A DNA stretch of 64,000 bases. Source: Symsagittifera roscoffensis (lineage: Eukaryota > Xenacoelomorpha > Acoela > Convolutidae). The stretch is taken from assembly GCF_963678635.1 (NCBI RefSeq), contig NC_087065.1, forward strand, positions 61,964,754 to 62,028,753. The letters are read 5' to 3'. The number at the start of each line of letters is the position of its first letter. Within the stretch, counting starts at the first letter, position 1. Of the stretch, positions 25,620-37,200 are shown in pieces. Under the pieces are notes generated by a model. The model was not told the DNA's origin. It made no database searches and saw nothing but the letters and a program-made list of their open reading frames with translations. A program made the translations under genes and the position numbers.

Positions 25620-28140
25620 AAAGATCAGATGAATGCGTAAGTGCAGATTTAATCCCTCTAATGTCATAAATGCTACGGTATTAAGAGCGAAATCTAACAG
25701 TTTGTACTGTATATGAAGCGCGAGGGGTTGATTTAATTTCATGTTTTATTTCTTAGAGCAGAAAACATTTAAGGGCGATCAGAATTTTGAGGGCTTACGC
25801 CTAAATGAAATAAGTAATTGATCAATTAATACCCGGATTGAGGTACTCGACTTAAATTTCGGCTTTGAAAGTCGAGCACGTGCAATTTCGTGTTTGAAAT
25901 TCCGCGGGTGAGAAGCAATTATAGGTCGAACTCAAATTCACAACATGCCCAGTTTTGGTAGAGAGAGTCGAAACTTAAGTCGAGCAGCGTCAAATAATAG
26001 GTCAAGCATGAACGTAACATAAGTTGAGCACAGTCAAATTATACCTTATTTCGGTTGAGTAGGTCGAAAAAAAAGTCGAGCGCAGTCAATAGATAGGCCG
26101 AGAACAATCAAAAATAGGTCGATAACAGTCGAAAAAAGGTCTAGCACTCTCATAACAAAGGTCGAGCACAGTCGAAAAATATTTAAAGCACACTCGAAAC
26201 ATAGTCAAGCACAGTCAAAACATATGTGAACACAATCGAAGCATAGAATGAGCACAATCGAAGCATAGGTCGTGCAGAGTCAAAACATAGGTCGAGTACA
26301 GTTGAAACATAATTCGAGAACAGTCAAAACCGAGGTCGAGTACAATCCAAACAGACCCAATTTCTGTCAAGTAAATCAAAACATAGGCCGAAAACAGTCA
26401 AAACATAGTTCGAGCACAGTCGAAACATAGGTCGAGTACAGTCGAAATTTAAGTCGACAACAGTCAAAACCAAGGTCGATTACAATCGAAACATGGATGC
26501 TGCAAAATCGAAATATAGGTCGACAACAGTCGAAGCAAATTTCAAGCACAGTCGAAACGAAGGTCGAGTACAGTCGACAAAAAGGTCGAACACAGGCAAA
26601 AATTCAGCCGAGAACATTCGAAACAAGTTCTAGTACAACCGAAACATAGGTCGAGCACATTCGAAATGAAGTTCGAGTACAATCGAAATATAGGTCGAGC
26701 ACGGTCGACACATATCATATGCCGAGCACATTATATGCCGAGCAATTTTGGTAGAGTAATCAAAAACACGCGTCGAGCACAGTCGAAAATTAGGCTGAGA
26801 ACAGTCGAAACATAGGTCGGGCATGGTCAAAAAATAGGTCGAGGGCAGTCGAAACATAAGTCGAGCACAGTCAAAACATAGGTCGATCACAGTTGAAACA
26901 TAGGTCGAGCACAGTTGAAACATAAGTCGAGCACAATCGAAAGAAAGGTCGAGTACAGTCCAAATATAGTTCAAGTACATTCAAAACAGGTCGAGCACAG
27001 TCGAAACATAAGTCAAAAATAAACCGAGCGCTGTCGAAACATAGGTCGAGCACAACCAAAACATTGCGCGAACAGTCAAGAAACGGACCAAGAAAGGCAG
27101 TTTTTTCAGATTTTTGTTGACAGAATTGAAAAACAGATGCAATTTTAATGTGTAGTCAGCTAAGTCGGCATAATTATTCGCCATATAGAGGAAGGCCACA
27201 GGAAGAATAACACGTGGTCCCAAAATTGTTAGCTAAATTTTTGGGGCTACGACAATGCTGTCACAACAAAAACAATAAGCTGAAAAAAATCCAATGAATT
27301 ATTCAGTCAATTTTGAAATATCAGTAGTTTTTGTATTGTATCAGTTATTAAATGATAAACACCATGACTCATCGTGGGGCTAAAGTTTTCAAATGGCGGT
27401 TACTTTTACGTAGTGATATCCTTGAGCCACGTTCAATCGGTACCTAAGGTAATAAAATCCAAGAGCAATACAAACAGCCTTCCCGTTCTTGAGCTGATGA
27501 CTACGGCCTTTATTACCCGTTTTTGCGCGTGGGGCAGTTCAATGAATGGCACATGGTGTTTTTAAGCTGTTTCTAGATCTACACTACAAAAAAATTATGA
27601 AACAATTCTCATCTGGCCCCGCACTGGATCGAAGTTTATTTTGGATGATCAATAATTTAAGCCAGACTGCCAAGTTTCTTATGGGTTTCACAAAAAATCT
27701 TTGTGTCGGTTTTTCAGACTACTGAAAAATTAAAATGATCAAATTTCAACAGTATAGATTCAATTTTGATATTTAAAATTGTCGAGAAAGTCGAATAACT
27801 TTTTTTCTAAGTCGAGAAAGTCGAAACAAAGTCGAACACAAAGTTTGAACTGAAACGAACAAAGTCGAACACTTTTCTTGTGGGGTAGAAAAATTCGAGA
27901 CATACCAAAGCTATGGTCGAAATGGTCAAAATATAAACCGAGCACCTCGACCCGGATAATTGGCAATGGTTATTTTAAAGAGTGATTGGTCCCAATAAGT
28001 TGGCGAGTCGGTCTGCTTATAAATCTGACAAACTTGCTTTAAAAGTTTAGTGAGCTGGGTTGTAATTGGGTAATTCGTCGTTTTTTAGTGAATGTATAAA
28101 GTTGTAAATATTAAAGGCATAACATAGGAAGAACAAATTG
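25620..28140. repeat. Third array, unit A
   Basis: Contains the segment shared with 16.6-17.07 kb, minisatellite block 5 and a 3' part. The 3' part (for example CCTTGAGCCACGTTCAATCGG near 27420) recurs 2.77 kb downstream and, more diverged, at about 16280. It ends at GTATAAAGTTGTAAAT near 28098, matching 30890. No gene is recognised. Confidence 0.8.
25975..27080. repeat. 22-bp GTCGA minisatellite block 5
   Basis: About 1.1 kb of degenerate 22-bp units. On the minus strand the consensus has no stop codon in any of the three frames, so several overlapping open frames arise (up to 116 codons). I regard them as by-products of the repeat. Confidence 0.9.
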
Positions 28141-28574
28141 TAGTGTGGTCTTGAGCTCAAAAATAAATGACTTCTCAACTGTTATGGTTTTTTGTAGAGT
28201 TATGGGGTTATAAACGCTCAAGATCAGATGAATGCGTAAGCGCAGATTTAATCCCTCTAATGTCATAAACGCTACGATATTAAGAGCAAAATCTAACCTT
28301 TTGTACTGTATATGAAGCGCGAGGGATTGATTTAATTCAATGTTTTATTTTTTAAAGCAGAAACTGCTCCATAGACCTTCAAAGGCGATCAGAACTTTCA
28401 GGGCTTACGCCTAAATGAAATAAGTCAGTGATCAATTAATACCCGGGTTGAGGTGCTCGACTTAAATGTCGGCTTTGAAAGCCGAGCACGTGCAATTTCG
28501 TGTTTAAAATTCCGCGGTTGAGAAGCAATTATAGGTCAAACATGAAGTCAAAAGATGCCCAATTTCGGTAGAGA

Positions 28575-29835
28575 GAGTCGAAACTTGAGTTGAGCTCAGT
28601 CAAATTATACCTTATTTCGGTTGAGTAAGTCGAACAATAAGTCGAGCACAGTCAAAAGATAGGCCGAGAACAATCAAAAATTGGTCAAGAACAGTCGAAA
28701 AAAGGTTAAGCACCCTCGAAACAAAGGTCGAGCACGGTCGAAAAATATTTAAAGCACACTCGAAACATAGTCGAGCACAGCCAAAATATAGATGAGCACA
28801 ATCGAAGCATAGCTTGAGCACAATCGAAGCATAGGTCGTGCAGAGTCGAAACATAGGTCGAGTACAGTCAAAACCAAGGTCGAGTACAATCGAAACAGAC
28901 CCAATTTCTGTCGAGTAAATCGAAACATAGGCCGAGCACAGTCAAATCATAGGTCGAGCACAGTCGAAACATGGGTCGAGTACAGTCGAAACATAAGTCG
29001 AGAACAGTCAAAACCAAAGTCGAATACAATCGAAACATGGGTCCTGCAAAATCGAAACGTAGGTCGAGCACAGTCGAAATAAATGTCAAGCACAGTTGAA
29101 ACGAAGGTCAAGTACAGTCGACACAAAGGTCGAACACAGGCGAAACTTCAGCTGAGAACAGTCGAAACAAGTTCGTTCTAGTACAATCGAATTATATGTC
29201 GAGCACAGTCGAAACATAGGTTGAGTACAGTCGAAACATAAGTCGAGAACAGTCAAAACCAAGGTGGAGTACAATCGAAACATGGGTCCTGCAAAATCGA
29301 AACATAGGTCGAGCACAGTCGAAACAAATGTCGAGCACAGTCGAAACGAAGGTCGAGTACATTCGAAGCATAAGTCGAGCACATTCGAAATGAAGTTCGA
29401 GTACAACCGGAACATATGTCGAGCACGGTCGACACATATGCCGAGCACAGTCGAAATGTAAACGATTTTGGTAGAGTAATCAAAAACACGCGCCGAGCAC
29501 AGTCGAAAATTAGGCTGAGAACAGTCGAAACATAGGTCGGGCATGGTCAAAAAATAGGTCGAGGGCAGTCGAAACATAAGTCGAGCACAGTCAAAACATA
29601 GGTCGATCACAGTTGAAACATAGGTCGAGCACAGTTGAAACATAAGTCCTGCACAGTCGAAAAAACGGTCGAGTACAGTCCAAAAATAGTTCAAGTACAT
29701 TCGAAACAGGTCGAGCACAGTCGAAACATAAGTCGAGCCTAATGGAAGCATAGCTTGAGTAGACTCAAAAACAAATCGAGCGCTGTCGAAACATAGGTCG
29801 AGCACAAGCAAAACATTGGGCGAACAGTCAAGAAA
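28575..29835. repeat. 22-bp GTCGA minisatellite block 6
   Basis: The longest block (about 1.25 kb). Internal subarrays such as GAACAGTCAAAACCAAGG recur, indicating secondary amplification. The longest open frame of the first 31 kb lies on its minus strand. Confidence 0.9.
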
Positions 29836-29976
29836 CGGACCAAGAAATGCACTTTTTGTCGGATTTTTGTTGACACAACTGAAAAACAGATGCAATTTTA
29901 ATGTGTAGTTAGCTAAGCCGGCATAATTGCTCGCCATATAGAGGAATGCCACAGGATGGCCTACACGTGGTTCCAA
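29086..29976 (-). other. 296-codon open frame across minisatellite block 6
   Basis: Open for 296 codons on the minus strand. The first 50 or so codons come from the block's flanking sequence, and a similar flank opens a shorter frame at 26981-27223. The rest cycles through a 22-residue pattern (segments like YVSTVLD, LCFDCARP, MFRLCST), because 22 bp needs three units to return to the same frame and the unit lacks minus-strand stops. No domain is recognised, no splice context supports it, and all three frames are open. Probably not a real protein, but it is Cys-rich and regular enough to note. Confidence 0.15.
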
Positions 29977-31529
29977 AATTATGAGCTAAATTTTTGGGGC
30001 TACGACAATTTCGTCACAACAAAAACAGAAAGCTGAAAGAAATCAAATGAAACATTCAGTCAATTTTAAAATATCAGTCGTCATTGTATTGTATCAGTTA
30101 TTAAAGGATAAACATCATGACTCACCTTGGAGCTAAAGTTTTCAAATGGCGGTTACTTTTACTTATTGATATCCTTGAGCCACGTTCAATCGGTACCTAA
30201 GGTAATGAAATCCACGAGCAATACGCATAGCCTTCCTGTTTTTAGCTATTGACTATGGCCTTAATTACCCGTTTTTGCTTGCCGTTTTTGCTTGTTCAAT
30301 GACTGGTACATGGCGTTCTTAGGCTGCTTCTGGATCTACACTACAAAAAAACTATTAAACAATTCCCATCTGGCCCCGCTCTGGATTGAAGTTTATATTG
30401 GATGATCAATGGGAACCACTGCTGGGCTTAATTCAAACCCGCATGCCAATTTTTTAAAGCGTTTTACAAAAAAAAACTTTATGTCGGCTTTTCATTCAGA
30501 CTACTGAAATGAAAAAAAATAATCAAATTTCAACTGTATAGATTCAAATTCGATATTTAAAATTGTCGAGAAAGTCGAGAAAGTCGAACACTTTTTTTTC
30601 AAAGTCGAAAAAGTCGAAACCAAGTCGAACACAAAGTCTGAACTGAAACGAACAAAGTCAAACACTTTTTTTGTTGGGTCGAAAAAGTCGAGACATACCA
30701 AAATTTGGTCGAGACGGTCGAAACATAAATCGGGCACCTTGACTCGGGTAATTGACAATGGTTATATTTAAGAGTGACTGGTCCCGATAAGTTGGCGGTC
30801 GGTCTGCTGATAAATTTGACAAACTTCCTTTAAAAGTTTAGTGAGCTGCGTTGTAATTGGTTAATTGGTCGTTTTATAGTGTAATGTATAAAGTTGTAAA
30901 ATTTAAAGGCTCGAAGGATAAGAATTCATAGAACAAATTTTGTTCTGATTGAACCCCCACGAATCCACAAACTTTTTAAAAGTCTGCTAGAATTATAAAA
31001 AGTATATCAATACTTATTGCTTCCGATCACTATGAATGCAAAAAAAATATTCTGCTTAGTATGGACTGGAAGTAATCAGTAAGTTGAAATGGAAAATGAT
31101 AATCTAGCGCGACGTTTTGCATATATAATGAGAATATGGTGAATGTTTCGTTCAATGCAAATGTGCAACCCTTTGTTTGAGGTATTATTAGTCGCGTTTC
31201 AAAGCTGGTAGATAAAACTATGGATCATCTTTTGATATGCCTTATTAGAACAAAGTCAACGCGCTAGACATGGCTTACTTGTACTGCTGAACTTCATTAT
31301 CATATACCAGCCAGCAACAAAGGGTGTTCAACAAAACAGATACAAGAATGCTTGAATCAGGGCAAAGCCTTGAATGCTCCCATTGCCGTTCAGAGTCATG
31401 AAAAAGAGTTTTATCAAAAATTGATAAGCAATCGAGCAAAAAAAATTTTTTTTCTCATTTTTGATTCACATTTACATTACGAGGACAAACTATGCGCTGG
31501 ATAGGCGCACAATTTTGTGTCAGGGGGTT

Positions 31530-31900
31530 CCTGGATTCCGGAGACAAATCTTTAAACATGTTCCAAAATGTAAGAAGATTCCACTTACAAACGTTTCGTG
31601 GATTCCGCGTACAAATACTTGTAACGTAAATCTTGTCGGCACATTTGTTTTTATTGCGGACTCCGCAACAAGCAAATATAGCTAGTTGTTCTGGATTCCG
31701 CAGCTGTAAGTCAATTTGCTGATTCCACTTACAATTTGAGGATTCCACTTACAACTTGCAAATTCCGCTTACAGTTGCGGAATCCGCAAATTTGGTTATT
31801 TTTGGAGCAAATTTGAGCGGTAAAATCTTATAGGTATTTGCTTGTGGAATCCAAAACAGCAATGAACATTAAAGAAAAGTAGCAATGTTGCGGATTCCGC
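31530..31900. repeat. GGATTCCGC/GATTCCACTTACAA short-period repeat
   Basis: Irregular repeats of 17-30 bp built on GATTCC(G/A)C, in both orientations (for example GGATTCCGCGTACAAAT, GAGGATTCCACTTACAACTTG, GTTGCGGAATCCGCAAAT). The spacing is too uneven for a clean satellite and there is no CRISPR-like spacer pattern. Confidence 0.6.
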
Positions 31901-32054
31901 ATCAAACCTGACCTGTTTTGGCCTGTTTACAATGCACAGAATGCACAGTTTGGCCTCGTAATGTAGATTATTTTGTTGGATTAATTAACTTGCTGGCTAC
32001 TCAACCTCATGCTATGTATAGCACAAGACTGCTCGTATCAGAGCAAAGCCCTGA

Positions 32055-32210
32055 ATGTTCCGACTGCCCATTAACTGGTCTCGAATTGTTTCTGGTTAAA
32101 TAAATATTGACAAACTAAGATATTTAGTATTATATTTTGAGTCGTTAGTGGAGTAAACATTCAACGCCTAATTCGAAGGTCGGAACAATTATCACGACCA
32201 ATTATGAACT
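32055..32210 (-). repeat. Isolated copy of the array box outside the arrays
   Basis: GTTCCGACTGCCCATTAACT is followed by GGTCTCGAATTGTTTCTGG and ATTGACAAACTAAG. This is the reverse-orientation form of the box that recurs in the arrays. It continues into TTTTGAGTCGTTAGTG. A related copy near 37005-37640 is split by a MITE. Confidence 0.65.
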
Positions 32211-32865
32211 TTTGAACTTTTTTATTCCTAAAATTGAATTTTCTAAGTTTTCATTGCTAAAACTAAGATTAGGAAGGCTATTATAAGCCTGCAAGCTCAC
32301 CTATTAGCTCAAAATCAGACCAAAAACAAAAAATTTGAAATCGGTTTTTCTCGCCAGAGAAGTTTTTAGAATTTTGACTGAAAAGGCTCTGTTATGATAT
32401 ATCACTTGACCCATTCTGATGATGATTTGTGATACATGATTCTTAAAAACTTAAAAAAACTTCAAACTTAAAAAAAAACTCGAATACAAAGTTTCTTCAC
32501 ATTTTTCAAATAGTTGGAACAATAAATTGTTATATCCCAATTCGAATAAAACACAAGGGTTGGCTTGAAAGCACAATTTCGGGACCTTTTGATCTGCCAA
32601 AATTACTGTTAAGCCCCTCCCTCCAACCAAACAACCCATACCACTTTATATAAGCTTCAATTTAATGCTGCATGCAATAAAGTTGCTAGGTTGTTCATGC
32701 AGACGAAATACGTTCGTTTTTAGGTTATTATGATATTCAGTTCAGACTCAAACTTCATCTAAATGTCAAGGCAAAAAAGACCAATATGCAAATTTGAGAG
32801 CAGCGTGTTAGTTAGTGTAAAAAAAATAAAGTTAGTGTCATATTTCAATTTTAATGGGTGTACAA

Positions 32866-33275
32866 TGCTGATTTAAATTATCCGGACAAAATGAATAAGA
32901 CTTGAAATTTAAAACGCGTTTTTTTCTTATTGAACTGACTTTAGACAAACAGTTAAGAACTTTTTGAGTTTCAATATGATGCGTTTTATACTGCAAACCT
33001 CGGACCCAAAAAATACCCCAAAATTTGATTATTTTAGTTTAAAAAACGCTAAAACTACCGGTTCACTTACTAATAAAAACAATTTTTAAATGAGCTTTTT
33101 TGCAGCCCAAAAATTTTTAAGGAGGTAAGAAATTTTGCGCAAAACGTTTACAAACATTTTTCTGAACAAACGTTGGTATTTTATATAATTAAATAGCATT
33201 TCTGGCTGTCAAATGAAAAATAATTTTCAACTCTGTTAGACTACAAAAGAGGCTTGAAATGCCAACTTTGTATGA
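32866..33275 (-). mobile_element. Truncated MITE, same family as the one in GARS intron 1
   Basis: It begins with TACAATGCTGATTTAAATTA and the TCCGGACAAAA block of the terminal inverted repeat. The reverse complement of about 33120-33270 aligns with 45980-46160 (shared pieces: TATATAAAATACCAA, GCCTCTT, TCTAACA). The opposite terminus is not found, so this copy is truncated. It has no coding capacity. Confidence 0.65.
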
Positions 33276-34208
33276 TTCTTTGAATGTTTCATGCAAATTT
33301 TGCAATCTCTTAACTTTCTTGCTGGAATCTAAAATATAATAAAATTCCTTTCTATACTGCAGCTCGGTTTAAAAAATCTATCAAGATTCTTGCACGATTC
33401 CGCATTATTCTGACAGGCAGTTTAAAATTCAAATTTTGCTATTTTCTGAGCAGTTTCTTGAAATATTTTTTGTTTTCTTGTCATACATGTTGGAATATGA
33501 AATCTTTCTAAATTTTCATTAATTGAGTATTTCATTAATAAAAATTTTGATGTAGATTTTCACAGGTTTTTAAAAAAAGCTACACAAAAAAACATCTCAA
33601 GTTCTATCTTTTGATATATTTTACCCATAATTGATTAAAATTATAATAATTAGCTGTGAAAAAATTGATAACGGCCACAAACAGTTATTTTCAAACTTCA
33701 TCTCGAAAGCCATCTATCTACACAACTGAAGATTTTGAGTACATTTGTGATACATTTTTCCTATATACCACGTGTGGAGAGAATCATATTTCAGCGGACT
33801 TCAATGGGAAGGTTTGCTAAGCTTGCTATACGCTAGCATAAACTATAAAAAACCCACTGAAGATGCTGAAAATAGCAGGAAGAAAAAAGAAATAAAGAAT
33901 AAGACAGTTGCGGGAGGCATTAAGACTTCTGGCGCTGTAAACATGACCAACAATAGCAATTCAAAATTTGAATTAACAATGTGAAAAAATGACAATTAGC
34001 ATAGCACTAAAGCACAATTATCGAATTTATTATCCTCCTTTATAATTTCCATTTTATGAAAATTAATATTTACCCTCCTTTTACAATACATTAATTTAAA
34101 CTTATTGTTGAATAATTTGCACCCGGCGTTAAAAATAGTTTGTCTCTATGGCATTATACATCGGTGCTGCAAAGAACAGTTGATACGATCTGATATTTTA
34201 GCAAAAAA

Positions 34209-37200
34209 ATGTCCGTTTCGATCGAAATATTATCTGAAAATTATACATTAGACCTTTCAGTCCCGGACGTCAAGTGGAATTTTTTGGGCATAGCAACAAA
34301 TATATTCGATATAGTCGGCCTCTGTTTCATGTTACTTGGGTTTCTGCTTAATTACTTCTGCTACATTACTGGAAATCATCTGCCCGAGTCATCGAGTGCC
34401 ACTTTGATGAAGTATGTCGCAGTGTGGGACTCAATTTCCCTCTTCAAAATCGGAGTGCTTGGTAGCGGAATGACCGCAATGGGACTGCAGTGGGAATTAT
34501 ACTCGGTAAGTTCGAGAAGCAACTTAATTAAAAAAGCGACTTAGTGAGCACAGAAAGTTACTACCACAGCTACAATTATCATGGAACAAATTTTGAGAAA
34601 ATAAAAATGCAAAAACAATTAGTTATTTTTAAAACAAAAAACAACATTATTGTATTTTTTTAATTTGTTCGAAAATGTAATTTAGTAGCCAAAACAATTT
34701 AGTAGGAAAACAAATTTCTTGAAACCAAATTTTTTCGAAAGCGAGAACATTTATTCGCAGAATCAATGGCTGCAGACTAAATCTTGTTCAAAAGGAATTC
34801 AATATGATATATCTTTCGCCCTTTTTTGGCTACTGAATTTGCTTAAATAAAAACGCGACTGCTGACGGCTTTCCGCAACATAGCTTGATCGATAAGCAGT
34901 ACTATAAAAAATACTTGACCAAAAAATAGTCAGAATTCCGTCCACTTTGAAGTACACCAAAGAGTGGATTTAGGGTTTCTTAAGGAGTGAAGGTGGTGGG
35001 GTGGCAGATTTTTGATTTTTACAAACCTTTTGGAATTTTGTCGTCATTTTTTTTGGGCCGGCCCATTTAGCTTTCAGGCAACTTCAGGCAGCAAAAAAAC
35101 AAACCTGTCCTGAAATATTCCCAAAAGAGGGATACTTTAGGTGGTCAGGGTGCCAAATCCCTGAGGGGAAAGGGGCGTCAAACTCGTCTCGTTTTTTTTC
35201 CGACTAAAGAAAGTGGGGAAAAACTTTGTCTTCGGATGTGTTGTTTTTTTTTCACTAGTTTTCTTCACAAAAAAGCACTCTCAAAAATAAATCTCAGAAT
35301 GGGGCGAGTGAGTATGATACTAAAATTTTTTGAAGCGACATTCAAATGTGAATAAAAACTTCCAGTTTGTAAATGAGTTTTAAATGAGTTTTTTGTACCA
35401 TTAAGAAAACCTAAGAATTTGCGTTTAAATACTGAATCAGGGTTGATCAGCACTAAAATGACACTCAACAGTGCTTGATTTATTGATGCCAATATTTGCA
35501 TTTACACTGATTCAGCATCGAGTTTCACCATGAGTCCAATAGAGGCGTTTTTGATATTTAGCCCGAGTTTAAGTTGTCTGCAACACTGTTGGGAACGGGT
35601 CCTTGCAAAACTCAGCTTTTTACATGTTCTTTGATTTTATATCTAAATATAGGCATACCCGCTACACAGACAAAGACAGATTACAAAACGTTCTTTTTAG
35701 ATACCACAAAGAGCGTTTGTGGCACTGAGAGTTCTTCTCGTGTTAAATTTCGTCCAAAGCTGCTTTTTTGTTCCATCTTTTCGAAAAGTGTTGTTGTTTT
35801 GAGCTCGGACTCAAAAAAAAATATTTCACCCGTGAATACTTTTTTTTAAGAGCTATGTGCGTTTAAAAAAAGCCATATTGGCTATTAGAGACAATTAATG
35901 CGCGATGTATTGTTCCACATTGTCTGTTCCACATTGACTTGAGGCATGCACATTGACTTGTTCCACATTGACTTGAGGCATGCTATTTGATCTGATTGAT
36001 GCTTTTCTATATGCAAAAAATATCTTTTTTTAACACTGACTAGCGTGTTACAGGGCGGGTCAACAAAAAATGGTGATTTTCAAAAAAAAAGGTGAATTCA
36101 AAAAAACGCTATTTGTTTTTTGATTTTACTTTTTTTAAATGTCAACCATTTTCTAGAAGCGAGCACTACTCCATAGACCTTAAAATGCACCTTAAGGGCA
36201 TCGCCCTTATGCGAGCAGTGTTGTTTGCTGTTGAGACTCAGTTTTCAATATGCTCTTAGTGTGGGTGCGGTGCGTCCAATGCATGCCCAATTTTTTTTGC
36301 ATTCATTGTTTCAGACTTCGACAGGTTTTATGACAAAAACACGATGACAGTTTTTATGACAATTTTTTATGCCGGTAAGAACAGAAACAACTGTGGGAGT
36401 GGGACCAAGTGGGCTTAGCAAACTTAATTTAAATTAAGCGCTGGGGTGGAGGATACTATTTTTTTTGGGAGGGGGGGGGGGGGGAGAGGATGTCAACCTG
36501 ATCTCAACTGTGCATTTTAGGAGGTGCTGTGCAAACTTTATGGGTACTTTCGCATGGTCTGCTCGTTTGCTGCAGCTTACCACGTCTTGCTACTGGCACT
36601 GGACCGCGTGATATTGCTGAAAGCCCCTGCTTGGCATCACAACAATGCGTCTGGTCGAAACATATTGCTTGCAAGCTGTATAGTTACTGCATTTGGCTTA
36701 ATAATCAGTACTTCGGCGCTGTTGGTATTTTCCAAGCAGAATGGCGAATGCGCTTTCACCCAACTAGATGATCAAATTATTCTGAGCCACGTTTTAAGAT
36801 CCTTCAACTTGCTGTTCATATTGCTGGGACCATGCTTGACTCTGATCATCTGCAACATTCTTTTTGTTCGAGAACTGAGATCACGTGACGCTAAGAAACA
36901 GAAAACTCGGGGTGCGTACAGTAAACCGATGTGTCAGTAAATGACCAGATCAGTGAACCGATTTACGTTATAACAAAATCGACTGCTGGTACATCAGGGC
37001 AAAGCCCTGAATGTTCCGACTGTCCCTTAATTCATATCGAATAGTTTTTGGAAAAAAAAAATTGAAAACGGGGCCTAGGAAATTAGACGATAAGAAAATT
37101 AGACGGATGCTAGAAAAACGGAATAAGACGATTTTTCTACAGGTCTGGCTTTTTTGACGAAAAAACTATGAAAAGGAAAGGGCCAACAAAATTTCTTCTT

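Larger units (their letters stand above)
28141..30943. repeat. Third array, unit B
   Basis: A tandem partner of unit A, offset 2.77-2.8 kb, with the same order: duplicated segment, minisatellite block 6, then the CCTTGAGCCACGTTCAATCGG part at about 30170. It ends near GTATAAAGTTGTAAAA at 30890. After about 30.95 kb the sequence becomes non-array. Confidence 0.8.
30944..34208. other. Spacer between the arrays and the GPCR gene
   Basis: AT-rich sequence with no gene I can support. It holds a short-period repeat (31530-31900), an isolated copy of the array box (about 32055-32120) and a truncated MITE (32866-33275). A 70-codon open frame at 33772-33984 shows nothing recognisable. No promoter motif for the GPCR can be asserted. 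Confidence 0.5.

Noticed and set aside
15275-29835. CRISPR-like array
   Set aside because: The 22-bp units are contiguous and degenerate with no spacers, in a eukaryotic context.
29086-29976. 296-codon frame as a real repeat protein
   Set aside because: The minisatellite lacks minus-strand stops in every frame, so long frames are expected without selection.
33772-33984. 70-codon frame upstream of the GPCR
   Set aside because: Composition is lysine- and asparagine-rich as expected from AT-rich DNA; no domain and no splice link to the GPCR.
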